Source: Paractinoplanes brasiliensis (GTDB lineage Bacteria; Actinomycetota; Actinomycetes; Mycobacteriales; Micromonosporaceae). From it: DNA of 64,000 nt. The first letter of the stretch is position 1; every line of letters begins with the position of its first letter. A program made the position numbers and the translations under genes. The notes below the pieces were generated by a model. That model saw only the letters and a list, made by a program, of their open reading frames with translations. It was not told the DNA's origin and did not search any database. Location: the NCBI RefSeq assembly GCF_004362215.1, contig NZ_SNWR01000001.1, forward strand, positions 5,996,001 to 6,060,000, given 5' to 3'. Below, piece after piece: positions 44,522 through 55,800 of this stretch.

Positions 44522-45358
44522 ATGTGGGTCGGCGCCTGGCGGCCTCGCGGACTGGTGGCTCTGGCCGGTTCGCTCTTTTTGCTCGCGGTTGGCGCGGCAG
44601 TTGCCGGGATCGTCCTTCTGCGCAGCGCGCCGTCGTCGACCAGCACGTCGTTCGAGATCGCCAAGTGGCTGCTTCAGCTCGGCACCGTGCTCGCGGGCAC
44701 CGGTTTCATCACCGCCGTCCTGCGGCAAGCCGAGGTGACGCGGGCCAAGCGTGAGGCGTGGACGACAATGCTCCAGGACATGGCGGTGGGCCAGGACGCC
44801 GTCGAGGGCGCGACCATGCGGCTGATCTCGGACGCCACCGCGGAGACGTACGCCGATCTGATCGAGAAATGCCGTGAGATGCGTACGCTGCTGCGGCGCA
44901 TCATGGCCCTGCCGGAGGCCTACCAGCACCAGTCCGAGTTGCGTCGACAGATCCACCGCATGCGCCTCTATCTCAAACCATTGATACTGGAATACGAACG
45001 ACATTACCTTCGGGTGGTTCGCCAGGCCCGGCTGGACGGGATGATCATCGAGGCGCGCTATCAGGAAGCCGCCAAGGACTCGCGGCAGCGGAACCTGCCG
45101 ACCTTGCCGACGCCGCTGGCGCAGCCGATGGGCGTCGGGCGTCTCCTGAGCGACGGCCAGGAGTTCCCGGCCCTGGCGATCCTGCGCCGGGACTTCAACC
45201 AGGACGAGATCGAGTTCTTCCCGGAAAGCGAAATCGACGAGGCTTACGAGAACGTGAAGGCGCTCCTCCGCAAGCAGATCGGCCTAAAAGGGAGACGCCC
45301 GGTGCCCAGCTTCGATGACTCGCGTGGCGGCCGTGCTTTGCCGGCCCAGACGCCTTGA
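44522..45358 (+). CDS. Two-helix membrane protein beside the STAND gene
   Basis: 278 aa; the ATG at 44522 has GGGAGGATTTC upstream. Two N-terminal membrane helices (LVALAGSLFLLAVGAAVAGIVL and WLLQLGTVLAGTGFITAVL) precede a cytoplasmic helical domain with EVTRAKREAWTTMLQDMAVGQDAVEGATMRL and later YEAKDSRQR-like charged segments. No catalytic motif. The layout is like the two-helix membrane effectors or anchors found in defence operons, but it is equally compatible with an unrelated sensor. It is divergent from the STAND gene, sharing its promoter region. Confidence 0.7.
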   Translation: MWVGAWRPRGLVALAGSLFLLAVGAAVAGIVLLRSAPSSTSTSFEIAKWLLQLGTVLAGTGFITAVLRQAEVTRAKREAWTTMLQDMAVGQDAVEGATMRLISDATAETYADLIEKCREMRTLLRRIMALPEAYQHQSELRRQIHRMRLYLKPLILEYERHYLRVVRQARLDGMIIEARYQEAAKDSRQRNLPTLPTPLAQPMGVGRLLSDGQEFPALAILRRDFNQDEIEFFPESEIDEAYENVKALLRKQIGLKGRRPVPSFDDSRGGRALPAQTP

Positions 45359-45462
45359 TCGCTTGCTGACGATCGCTGGCGTGGTCTGACCATGGTGAGA
45401 GACCGCCTGCCCCGGTGCTGGACGTGGTCTTCCGCGGTTCTCCGGTCGTTTGGTGTAGAGGC

Positions 45463-45800
45463 TATGCCGAGGTCAGCTTGGTGCCGTGATCCGGGTTAAC
45501 GCAGTAGAGAGTTGGTACGCCCAGGGCACGTTCGCGGGAATGCGTAGCCGCGGCGACGTTGGCTGTCGTCAGGCGGGCGGTGTGCAACAGGTGGTAGCGC
45601 AGCCGTTTCGGTTCGGCGGTGGACAGTCCGCCGTCGAGGGCGTGGATCTCCGGCAAGCGATGAGGTCGGCGGCGATCGCGGTGGGGACAGGCATTGAACC
45701 TTTTCAACCTGGCGGCGGGCCAGAGGTTGCGCGCCGTCGACCGGCGCCGGGTGGTGCTGCCCTGGCCACGTTGAAAAACGTTCATTAGCGGACCAACTTG
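45463..45800 (-). pseudogene. IS1380-family transposase C-terminal remnant
   Basis: The minus strand reads IAADLIA, then after a frameshift EIHALDGGLSTAEPKRLRYHLLHTA, then after another shift QRRRGYAFPRTCPGRT. Joined across frames, these give the end of an IS1380-type DDE transposase (A-x-D-L-x-A-W...AEPKRLRYRLLH-x-AARL...RR-x-x-x-P-x-T-W-P-W). The N-terminal domain and inverted repeats are gone. It fills most of the 45359-45929 gap. Confidence 0.6.
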
Positions 45801-45929
45801 TGCGCGTGATCGGAATTCGCAATGCTTCGAACGATCTGATCGAGGGCGGGGTGGTCCGCGGCCTGCGAGCGATTTGAATGTTGCATACTGAAGTGCTGAA
45901 TCCCCAGCATGGGCTTTGAGTGAGGGCGA

Positions 45930-48900
45930 TTGGAAGGCGCGAACGCGAGCGGTGAGCAGGAGGCCATCCGTGGATACGGGTATCAATATGATCATGTGGC
46001 CGCCGTAGCCTATGACCTGTATCGAGAGGGCCTCGAGTTTGAGCTGCGGCTTGTCGACCCTGAAGCTGGGGCGGTCGACGACTGCGTCATTGTCCAGCCG
46101 GGCATTGCGCCAGAGGTCCACGGATATCAGTACAAGTCCGCCAGCGGGAATCTGACCCTGGGCTCCCTGCTCGCCGGGCGCAAGACCAAGGGTGGGAAGC
46201 CGAAGCCGTCGCTTTTGGTCGATCTTCTTGACGGCTGGCGGAAGCTGAGCGCCCGCTACCGCGGTCACAAGGTGGTCGTCCATCTCGTGTCGCCGGAAGC
46301 GCTCTCCCGACATGATCGTCCGTACGCGGCGGCATTGAAATCGACCGCGGCAACCGAGACCAGCGCACCTGCTCCACAGCACACTGCCGCGTTTGCCGCC
46401 TCGGTCTTGCAGCCGATCCTCTCCGGAGTGAGCGTCCGCGAGACGGACCAGCGGTGGAAGCCTGTCCTGGAGTGGATTCGCCAGCAGACGGGGATGCAAC
46501 ACGACGAGATCGAACCGTTCCTGGCGTCGTTGCACATCGATGCCGGAACCGCCGCTGCCATGCCAGCCCGTCCGGATCGGCTGCCGGCTGACCAACGCCT
46601 GGATGATGTCGCTCATCTGGCGGCGGTGCTGTACCGACGCGTTCAGGACAGCGACCCAGGCCGGGCCGTTGTCCTCAGCCCTGTCGATGTGGCTGCGCTG
46701 GCCGGATTCGGCTATCGAGGCAGGTCTCGGCACGTTCACAGGTTTCCTGTCGAGCTTGACCGATACACACCCCTGGTCAGTGCCGAAGAGTCGCTCACCG
46801 CGATGCTTGATTCAGCCCAACGTGGATATCTCTGCGTGCTGGGCCCGCCAGGAAGCGGAAAGTCGACCCTGATCGCCCATGCCACACCGGCACTCGCCGA
46901 TCGTGTAATCACCTACCTGGCTTTCCTCCCTGGCGACGCGGCCGCAGCCGGTCGTGCATCGGCTACCGACTTTCTTCACGACGTTGTCGTCCAGCTAGAA
47001 AGGTCGCAGCTGCACGTTCGAGACAGTTTGCCCGAGCGTGACGTGCCGGAGCTACGTCTGAGGTTTCGGGACCTGCTGACCGCTGCTGGTAAAGATTTTC
47101 TCGACACCGGCCGTCGTACGTTTCTGATAGTCGACGGTCTGGACCACGTCGCCCGTTCTGGGGTTACCGATCCACTGATCGCAGAACTGCCGGAGCCGGC
47201 CTCAGTCCCGGGCGGCGTGATCATCCTGCTCGGTTCCCAAAGTCTTGCCCCAGTGAATGCCCGCATTGCAAATCACGCGAGGGAACTTCTCGTGGAGGGC
47301 ATCAGCCGCACGATCGACCTCACGATTCACCGTTTGACATCCACGGCGGTGGAGCGAGCGTGCCGTCGTCTCAGTACGGAGTTCCCCGCGCTGATGCTGA
47401 CGAACAGTCAGGTCGGCCGGGTCGTGCAGCTCGTAGGCGGACATCCTTTGGCCTTGGCATATGTGACGAACGCCCTCATCGACCTCGCAGATGAACAAGG
47501 GGCTGCGGACTCATCCGTAGGCGCCGCCGACGAGACGATCCCGGAGGCTGCCGTCGATGAAGCCTTGGACCGATGTGTTCGATACTCCGGAAGCGTGGCT
47601 GACGACTACGCCGCCTACCTGGCAGACGTGCCGGACCGCGACGCCTTGTATGAGCTCCTCGGAGACCTAGCCCGGCTTCGTTCTCCTATCAATATGCAAT
47701 GGGTTCAGATCTGGGCCGATCAGTCAGCGCTAAGAGGGCTGCGCCGCATCAGACACCTGTTCCGCATCCTCGGTCCCAAGTCGTGGATGTTCTTTCACGA
47801 CTCGTTCCGGCAGTTCGTGATCGAGTCGACCAGCGTCGACGTTCTGGGCGACCCCGATCCCGACTCAAACACTGCACGCCATGCCGCCCTGGCAGACAGA
47901 TGCGCGACCGCCGAGGAGGGGTCACGAGAGAGGGGCGAGGAGTTCTTCCATGCCTCGCAGTCCGGCCAGAGCCAACGTGCACTTTTACTGGCAACCCCTC
48001 AGCAGCTGCGCTCGCGATTCCTGGCCGGCACCTCACCAGTCGTCCTAACCGAAGACATACACGTCGCCATGCGCCTCGCGGCGCAGGAAAACGACGGGAG
48101 TTCGCTTGTCGGACTCATCCTGATCCACGCAGAGCTCCAGTCCCGAGAGCAGGTACTTGGGGAAGTCGACCTGACCGGAATGTGGATCGACGCCGAAAAT
48201 CCGGATGCCGCTCTTGCATATGCGCTTCCCGACGGTGCCCTGCGTATTTCCACCCGACACGCGCTCAAGGCTGCTGTCCGGCTCGATGAACTCGGCCATC
48301 CAGCGGCTCGCTTGCTGTTCGACGCGGCAGACATCCGCGAACTCAATGCGCTCGGAAGCCATGAGTACTGGGAGACGTTGCAGGTGTGGGCAGCCGGAAC
48401 GGCTCGCTTTCGCCCTCTATCCGTAATACAAACCATCCTGCGTCGAATGTCTGAGAGCAATGTGCCTCGCCGGACGCGCAACCTGGAACACCCGGCACTC
48501 GACGCTTATGTTCTCGGAGACCGCGCAGTGCATTTCGCCGGATATGCTATCAATGAATTGCTGCGAATCGGAAGAATGGCTAACGCAGCAGACCTGACGG
48601 CGACCTTGCGAGCGGCGCTGCCCAGCACGCGCGCGGCCATATCATCTGAGGATGGCCATTCCGGGAACAGCCTCGTCGAATCGGCGTATCAAGCAGTCGC
48701 GGACGCGAGTCTTCAAATTGCCGCAGCGCGAGTCAAGGCCGGTTGCTTGGAAGAAGCATTCGAATCGCTTCGCGGTCTCTCTTCTCCGGCAGGAAAGGAC
48801 GACGCCGAACCGGCAATCCTTGATGGTGCGAATCGCGCGACTCGCACTGACGCTATACGACTTGCGCTGCAGATCGCGGTTAGAAGCATAGGTGCGGCGT

Positions 48901-51900
48901 CCCCTGGCCTACCGGCTGCCGGAGAAGGTGGCGCGGTTGAGTCCGATGTTGAGGCCCCAAAAATGCTCAGCGCATCGGCGTTCGGCCTTGCCAACGACTT
49001 GCTTCGCAGAGCGGGCAACCTTGCGGAAATCACCAGCAGTGACCTGTCGGCTACGGCCGATCTGAGCGACGTGCTCATCACGGCGTTGATCGAACGCGCC
49101 AATCACATAGTCTCGGCAGGTCAGACGGCCCGTCTTAGCGGCGACGCCATAACGGTCGATCTGCTGACGGCTGCGGCGCCAGCGCTTAGCGGCCTATCGG
49201 CAGGCGCCGGCGCCGACCCTGGAGCACCCGCAAATCGCGATCGAAGAATGTTCGGCTACATCGAGCAACTGAACAAGACGATCACGAATCTCGCAGTGCT
49301 TAACGCGGCTGCGGTTCTGGGCGATCTATCTGCTCCGACAATGCGGGGCTTGGCCACCCGTGTGATTGGCAGCGTTCCCAGAATTCCTGAAGGGCTTTCG
49401 GTCAGGGACCGGACCGCCGGGACGAACAGTGCTCTCCTTCGCATCCTCGCAGACGTGGCTGCCAGCCACTCGCAGGAACTTCTTCGCTATGTCGGGGCGG
49501 CGGTCGTCGAGTGGGATCAAGGTTCGCTAATGTGGGGTGACGTGCCAGGTAGCAGCCCAGACGACGACTTTGGTGCCCGTCAGCGGCAGATGCTGGGCCT
49601 TCACATCCTAAAACTGGGTGTGCGAGTCGAATGGCTCGCGGATGCGGTCGCCGGCGTCGATCGTGAGATTGAGCAAGCGGCCGGCGCATACGAGCGTCTC
49701 GACCTACTCGTCACACAAGCCGCAGCACACCTGCAAATGGGCGACACTACCGTGGGGCAGGAGCTGCTCGGCCGCGTCATGCCGGAGTCGTTCAGTCCGT
49801 ACTGGCGAAAGGACGTTCAACTCGAAGTCTGGATCCAGTGGCTTGTCCGCGCGACACATGGCAACCCTGAGGAATTGCTGCGCGAGGCCGAGCAACTCGC
49901 GCCGTTGATCGCCGCGCTGACCGAGGCAACTGACGGCAGTGCTGAAGCTGCCGCCGAGTGCCTCCTGCGTTCAGTCGCCGAAGTTGCCCCTCTTCAGGCA
50001 GTGCGCCTAGCTGCGTGGCAACTGGCAGAAGGCTCTTTGGCGCTCGCTGCCGCCCACGACGCATTGGTGGCAGGACTCGCGACAAAGCTACTGAAGGCGG
50101 TGGGCGACGATCCACGGGACTCCGCTGCAGTCCAGGTAGCCAAATTGATCTGTGCTGTGGTCGCGGCTCTGCTTGGGCCAATATGCCCGACCGTTCCCAC
50201 AGCGGCGCTCGAGTCGTTGCGAAGCCTCGTCGAACAGATGCCGTCCACAGTTGCGGCCGCAATGACCGCACAGCTCTCCCGCGCAGTCGACGTACACGTC
50301 CCCGCAGGAGTTCGGCAGCACTGGCGCGACCTACTCGTGCTACCTGCGACTCCCTCTAGCCAGCAAGACGAGGTAGACGAGAAAGGCAGCCGGAAGCCTC
50401 AGCGGCCGTATCCCGCATCCCGAGACTGGGGCGTGAGCGACTACGGGCGCTTTAACCACCTCGACGGATCAGCGCGAACATCGGACTCCGTCGCAGAGGA
50501 AATCTCTGATCTCGACTCCGCTCTGGCATGGCGGTCCTTGCAAGCCGACCCTGGAACCTTCTCATGGACGCCCGTGCTTCGCCGTGTCATCCGCACGGCA
50601 GACGGCAGACAGCTTGAACAACTCGTCCGAGCTTTCAGCGGTGTCTACGATGAGGCGAATCTTCTCGTGGCCGTGGCAGATCAGATGCTGGCAAACGGAG
50701 ATCAGGACGGGGCGGCGATCATCGCCCGCGCTGCCCTTGACAAAACAGAACTGGCCTGGTGGGACCGCCATCACCGAGACGGCGTCCGCAGGAAAGCCTG
50801 GAGCGTCCTTGCGGCCTGCGAGGGTCAGAATACCCGCGATGAGGCAATGCAGGATCTCGTCCAGCTGCTCGTGTCAGCTGACTATTGGCCGGGCAACCTG
50901 ATGTTGCAACTGGACGAGATCCTCACCGTCATAGCCCCAAGCATTCCCGCAGAAACTGTCTGGGCTCAGGTGCGTCAACAACTCATCGCCATGGGCGCCG
51001 GCATCGTGACGGCTTATAATCCCCTGCTCGACGGACCGGTCCATGCTGGCTGGTGGGCCGGGCAACGCTCTTCCCGAGAGACCAAGAATACGCCCTACTC
51101 GGCGTCACAGCGTTCGACGTTTGACGATGGTCAGGAAACGCCCTCAAGTTCCATCCGCCGAGCGCTGCTCGACCTGATCTATCTCGACTTGGACCACCCC
51201 GCGTGGACCGTTCGCGAAGGGGCATGCGCAGCCCTCTCCTGGGCACTCACGCAGACGGGCTTCTTGGCCGAAAACGCCGGAATGCGGGCTGCTTTGCTAC
51301 TGGCAAGCCCAAGTCCTCGGCCACAGCTCGCCTCTTCTACATTGATGCCCGAGACAGCAATCACCAATACCACGCGGCCTATCGCCCTGAGCGCAGAAGA
51401 AGACAGGCAAGACGATGCCGCAGTAGCTGGCGACCCCGTACGCGAAATGGCCGCACGCGCGGTCGCAGCAGCCGGCCGCCGCGACCGCGCGACGCTGCCC
51501 GCGCTGGCGCCTCGGAACCCGTCGTGGATCGTCGAGGACTGCTTGCGACAGGCATCCCTCGTCCAGGACGACGTCGGAATGCCGGCGACGCCGCTTCCAG
51601 CGGTCTACCAATTGGCCGTTCCGCGAACCTCCCGACCACCGCGCAGCCTCGTCTACGAGTTCGGTCCGTATGCAACTAGGGCCCTCAAATTGGCTGATCA
51701 TGCAGGTGTGGATTCTGCGATTCTGCTTCGCAGACTCGCTAGTCTGGCCAGTCAAGCGATGCAGCACCTACCCGACGAACAGGCGCTCCAACAAGCTGCC
51801 AAGGGAGCATCATTCCGGGGAATGGTGGTGCCGCCTCGGGCACAGGCGGTACGCGCAGCCTTCGGCCGGATCGTAGCCGAGTTGATCGCGGCGCAATGCT

Positions 51901-52805
51901 TCAATCCAAACGACTCCGAAGTGGCGGCTTTTCTGCACCTGTCTGACATCGATCTGGTGTCCCAACCATTCGTCGCCACACCGCCCTGGGTACCTATTCC
52001 CCGCGTCGATGACTGGCCCCGCGAGGAAGAATGGCTCGCCGACACCGAAACTCGGCTCGAGCATTACACAGCCCGTCTGGCCGAAGTTGAGGCCGAAGGC
52101 CAGGGCGGCAGCCCCGTCGACCCACTCATTCTGAACTCCAGCCTTCTCAATATCGAGGCGAGCGTCTACATCGAATCGGGCGCCACCATCATCGGAGCCG
52201 ACTACCGCTTCGTCGCGGGCCAGCGCGGCGACCGGAGAGAGCGGTACCTTCTGTCAACCACGCTCGGTCGCTACGAAGGAACCTCACCTCGCTCGAACTC
52301 TGATCTTGTTCTACTTCCCGAGGTGGCGCCGACGGTAGAAATGCACCACGTGAAGGATTGGCGACTTGCGGACGGCGCGGACGCGCATTCTACCGCTGGC
52401 AGTCCCACGTCAATGGTTAGCCTGGTCGGAGATCCTCTACTGGTTTGGACGACGTCCACCATTCTGCACAATAACGCCGCCACCTGGGTCTGCCTCAATC
52501 CCGGCATCGCTCTCGCGAACGGCTGGCGACCTCACCCCCAACAGCCCCTCTGCTGGCAAGACTCCGACGGAGCCATCACCGCGGCAACCGTCCTGTGGCG
52601 ACGATCGACACTCAACACCAGCTATGGCCACGAAGGAACCATCGGCGAAGGCAGCGCTGTCATACTGACGGCCAAAGGCAAGACGGCGCTGGAGGGCTTC
52701 GCCCCATTGGTCCGGGTCCACGAGCTAGTTCGCTATACCACCGATGCGAATGACGATTCGCCGCAAGGAGAACCTCGCGTCGCCACGGCTTCGGTGACTC
52801 CCTGA
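45930..52805 (+). CDS. 2291-aa STAND-type P-loop protein with N-terminal PD-(D/E)xK-like domain
   Basis: TTG start at 45930 after GAGGG. Residues 1-200: RGYGYQYDHVAAVAYDLY, then an acidic VDPEAGAVDDCVIV (D50/D51) and HGYQYKSASG (Q67-x-K69). This is the order of a PD-(D/E)xK nuclease of the DUF4297/Cap4-like type, in which a G-[YF]-x-Y-Q motif precedes D and (E/Q)xK. Residues about 295-470: P-loop YLCVLGPPGSGKSTLIAH and Walker B FLIVDGLDHVAR, a NACHT/AAA-like STAND switch. The remaining 1700 residues are helical repeats (ARM/HEAT/TPR-like), with a beta-rich tail after about 2060. The size and order parallel AVAST (Avs) antiphage proteins. Homology to any named Avs type is untested. Confidence 0.8.
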   Translation: MEGANASGEQEAIRGYGYQYDHVAAVAYDLYREGLEFELRLVDPEAGAVDDCVIVQPGIAPEVHGYQYKSASGNLTLGSLLAGRKTKGGKPKPSLLVDLLDGWRKLSARYRGHKVVVHLVSPEALSRHDRPYAAALKSTAATETSAPAPQHTAAFAASVLQPILSGVSVRETDQRWKPVLEWIRQQTGMQHDEIEPFLASLHIDAGTAAAMPARPDRLPADQRLDDVAHLAAVLYRRVQDSDPGRAVVLSPVDVAALAGFGYRGRSRHVHRFPVELDRYTPLVSAEESLTAMLDSAQRGYLCVLGPPGSGKSTLIAHATPALADRVITYLAFLPGDAAAAGRASATDFLHDVVVQLERSQLHVRDSLPERDVPELRLRFRDLLTAAGKDFLDTGRRTFLIVDGLDHVARSGVTDPLIAELPEPASVPGGVIILLGSQSLAPVNARIANHARELLVEGISRTIDLTIHRLTSTAVERACRRLSTEFPALMLTNSQVGRVVQLVGGHPLALAYVTNALIDLADEQGAADSSVGAADETIPEAAVDEALDRCVRYSGSVADDYAAYLADVPDRDALYELLGDLARLRSPINMQWVQIWADQSALRGLRRIRHLFRILGPKSWMFFHDSFRQFVIESTSVDVLGDPDPDSNTARHAALADRCATAEEGSRERGEEFFHASQSGQSQRALLLATPQQLRSRFLAGTSPVVLTEDIHVAMRLAAQENDGSSLVGLILIHAELQSREQVLGEVDLTGMWIDAENPDAALAYALPDGALRISTRHALKAAVRLDELGHPAARLLFDAADIRELNALGSHEYWETLQVWAAGTARFRPLSVIQTILRRMSESNVPRRTRNLEHPALDAYVLGDRAVHFAGYAINELLRIGRMANAADLTATLRAALPSTRAAISSEDGHSGNSLVESAYQAVADASLQIAAARVKAGCLEEAFESLRGLSSPAGKDDAEPAILDGANRATRTDAIRLALQIAVRSIGAASPGLPAAGEGGAVESDVEAPKMLSASAFGLANDLLRRAGNLAEITSSDLSATADLSDVLITALIERANHIVSAGQTARLSGDAITVDLLTAAAPALSGLSAGAGADPGAPANRDRRMFGYIEQLNKTITNLAVLNAAAVLGDLSAPTMRGLATRVIGSVPRIPEGLSVRDRTAGTNSALLRILADVAASHSQELLRYVGAAVVEWDQGSLMWGDVPGSSPDDDFGARQRQMLGLHILKLGVRVEWLADAVAGVDREIEQAAGAYERLDLLVTQAAAHLQMGDTTVGQELLGRVMPESFSPYWRKDVQLEVWIQWLVRATHGNPEELLREAEQLAPLIAALTEATDGSAEAAAECLLRSVAEVAPLQAVRLAAWQLAEGSLALAAAHDALVAGLATKLLKAVGDDPRDSAAVQVAKLICAVVAALLGPICPTVPTAALESLRSLVEQMPSTVAAAMTAQLSRAVDVHVPAGVRQHWRDLLVLPATPSSQQDEVDEKGSRKPQRPYPASRDWGVSDYGRFNHLDGSARTSDSVAEEISDLDSALAWRSLQADPGTFSWTPVLRRVIRTADGRQLEQLVRAFSGVYDEANLLVAVADQMLANGDQDGAAIIARAALDKTELAWWDRHHRDGVRRKAWSVLAACEGQNTRDEAMQDLVQLLVSADYWPGNLMLQLDEILTVIAPSIPAETVWAQVRQQLIAMGAGIVTAYNPLLDGPVHAGWWAGQRSSRETKNTPYSASQRSTFDDGQETPSSSIRRALLDLIYLDLDHPAWTVREGACAALSWALTQTGFLAENAGMRAALLLASPSPRPQLASSTLMPETAITNTTRPIALSAEEDRQDDAAVAGDPVREMAARAVAAAGRRDRATLPALAPRNPSWIVEDCLRQASLVQDDVGMPATPLPAVYQLAVPRTSRPPRSLVYEFGPYATRALKLADHAGVDSAILLRRLASLASQAMQHLPDEQALQQAAKGASFRGMVVPPRAQAVRAAFGRIVAELIAAQCFNPNDSEVAAFLHLSDIDLVSQPFVATPPWVPIPRVDDWPREEEWLADTETRLEHYTARLAEVEAEGQGGSPVDPLILNSSLLNIEASVYIESGATIIGADYRFVAGQRGDRRERYLLSTTLGRYEGTSPRSNSDLVLLPEVAPTVEMHHVKDWRLADGADAHSTAGSPTSMVSLVGDPLLVWTTSTILHNNAATWVCLNPGIALANGWRPHPQQPLCWQDSDGAITAATVLWRRSTLNTSYGHEGTIGEGSAVILTAKGKTALEGFAPLVRVHELVRYTTDANDDSPQGEPRVATASVTP

Positions 52806-52857
52806 GCGGCATTCAGGGCCCACTGCTGAGCGCTACTGCGCGAAACGTCAGCCGGAG

Positions 52858-55800
52858 CTACTTGGTGCTCGGTGGGGTTCTTGCATCAAGTTCGATGTCG
52901 ATGGTGACCGCAATGGCTAACACCTGGGTGCGTAGGCGGCGTGACTGAGCGTGCCCAGCGCGGAGAAGGCCGAGGCAGCGGGTTATCGCTTCGAAGGCCG
53001 CACGATGATCTTTTGCCGCGAGATAGGCTTGGGCGAGTTGGAAGTCGACGACTAGCAGGTCGTTACTATCTGGCCCATAGACCTCGATCTCGAGCTCGCG
53101 AGCGAGGCTCAGGTAGGAGGCGGCCTGACCGAACCGGTGCTCGGTCAGGTGCACCATGCCGAGGTTGAAGTAGCCGCTGGCGAGGTTTACACGGTAGGGA
53201 TCACCGCTGGAGCGGAGGATAGCGACGGCGGCTTCCAGGTCCATCTGCGCTTGCGTGAGATTGCCGGCTTCTAGGGCCAATCGACCGCGTACTTGCAGGA
53301 AGCTGCCACGTGCTGGCGACTTGTCGCCTCGCGGTGATGCGAGGTCTGAGCCGCGGTCGATGAGTGCCCGCGCCTCGTCTGGATGGCCGAGGTCGAGCAG
53401 CGCGTTCACCAGAGCAAGGATGGTTTCCGTGGTGTAGACCCCGTGCATTCCTTGGATCGCCTCATAGGCGGCGCGCAGGTGGGGAAGCGCCTCTTCCAGG
53501 CGCCCCGATTCACGCAGGATGATTCCGGCCTGCTTGTGCAGGGCGGCGAAATGGTCGCGTCGCTGGTCCTCGTCGGGGACATTGGGTGTCAGTTCCAGTG
53601 CTGCGATTACCCCTGCAAGGGCCTCGCTGTTGAAACCGAGTCCGTGGTTGATGTCGGCGAGCAGCGACAATCTGAGGATCCGATCGCGGAGCCCGAGGTC
53701 CTGCTCAGCATCCGCTTGCGCGACCGCCTCGAAAGCCGCCCGTGCCTCGGGATAACGTGCGGCGTATGCGTAGGTCTGGGCTCGGGAGAGCAGCGCGTTG
53801 CGCTGGCCGGCGGAATTAGTGGTGTAAAGCCGTGTCCATGTGTCGATTGTGGCTAAGGCTTCATCCACAAGGCCGGCCGAGCGCTGGGCGGTCGCCAGAT
53901 GGCGGAGCGCGGCGCTCAGGGTGTCGGCACCCAGGGCAATACTTTGGCCGAGTCGGACGCAGCGTGTCAGGTAGGCGATGGCAACGTTTAGATCGCCGGT
54001 ATGCAGCTGCCACAGGCCTAGCCAGCTCAACGCGGCGGCGAGTATGTATGGATCTGATTCCGTGGCGGTGGCGTATTCGACGGCTGCGGCGATGTGAGCA
54101 CCGAAGACAGCTGACCGGCTGGCGGTCAGGGCTTCGTCCTGGTCAGTTCGTGCACCGTGTAGGAGCAACACAAGGCACGCCCGGCCCCACGCGGCTCGCT
54201 CCTCGGCGGGGATCTCGTCCTTGACGATCGTCTGGACGAGCGGATGGACGGTCAAGGCCTCGTTGTCCCGTACTACCAAGCTGAACTGGTGTAGGGCGGC
54301 GATCGCTTGGTCTCGGACCAGGACGTCAGTGAGGCCAATGAGTGCGATTTCTGCCGAGGACGGTTCACCATCCTCGGACCGGACGAGCACCTGCTGTTCG
54401 AAGACGCTCTCTGGCAGGGGCTCAGGGGCGGCGCAGGCCATCACTGCCGCAAGCGGAATAGCCGCGGGCTCAGCCTCGACGGCGGCCCGGTATGACTCGC
54501 GGATGGCCACAGCGGTGGTCGTTGAGTGGTCCGATGCCCGGCCTCGGTCAAGCAGCGGTGCAGGGGCGGCACACATTCTGTCCAGGTAACCAGATGCCGA
54601 GATTCGCTGGTTGCGGCAGTAACTGGCCGCCTGCACCAGGCCAAGGGGGTGACCGCCGAGCGCTTCGGCTACGCGGGTCAGGGTATCGGGGCTCTCCCGG
54701 GTCAGGATCGAGTGCAGGTAGGCAACGCTGTCGTCTGTTCCCAGCCGGTCGACTGGCAGGTGGACGAATGCGTCATCGAGGTGGGTTGGCGTGGCGGTGA
54801 CGATGAACCGCGTGCGCGACCGCCGGGGTATCAACCCTTCCGTGATGGCAGGATCGGTAACCCCATCGATGATCAGGAGCAGCTGTGGATCTTCGGGCAG
54901 AATGAGCACCTGACCCGCTGGAGGTGGCCCAAGGATGGCCTCGGCCTCGGGTATCCGAGGAGCGCTCGGGACAAGGTCACGCAGTCCCCTCGCCAGAGCG
55001 GCACGGGAGTCGGCCGGCACCAGCCGCGACCTGCCTATTGCGGCTCGATCGGCGGCGTACTGGCGGGCAAGGGCGGACTTTCCAATGCCCGGCAACCCCG
55101 ACAGCACAACAGGCGCGACCTCGTGGTCGCCGCCAAGGTCCAGGAACGTGTCCAATAGCGTCATCTCAGGCTTTCGGCCCACAAAGAGCGGGTCCGCGGT
55201 CGGCGCGACCAACCGTGCCACAGTCGTGCCGATCTTCGTGACCAGCCGACGGAGCTCTTCGATCGCCACATAGTGCTGGTCAAGACGTGGCCCAGCCCGA
55301 GCGGCCACATCGCGCATCAGACCTACCATGCGCTCGACCCGAGTCGCGGCGGACTCCGGGCGCTGTGTCGATGCTGCTGCAATCCGCCCGGCAATCGCGT
55401 GGAACGCATCCTCCGCGCGCATAGGATCCAGACCGAGATCGGCCATAATCGCTTGGAGTTCGAGAATCGCGACCGCTTCGATAGTGCTTCGATCTGGCAA
55501 CGGGTCCCGGCGAAGCCGAAGGTGATCAAGGAAGCGGTCGGCCTCATCGACGTCGATTTCTAGATCCCGGGCCAGCTTCTCTACATCCCGATGAGCAGCC
55601 TCGGGGTGGGTCGCGTCGATGACGTACGGCCGCGCGGTTTGGCTGAACCCGCAGTTCGACTCAAACACGTAGTCCCCAGACTCGGCCATCGCATTCCAGA
55701 CGACGTGCAAGTCGCGAAAGACGTTCTCTTTCTTCAGGTCGGCGTAGCTCCAGGAATTCTGGCCGGGATCGCGGTGCTTGACCGAAACCAGTTCCCAAGA

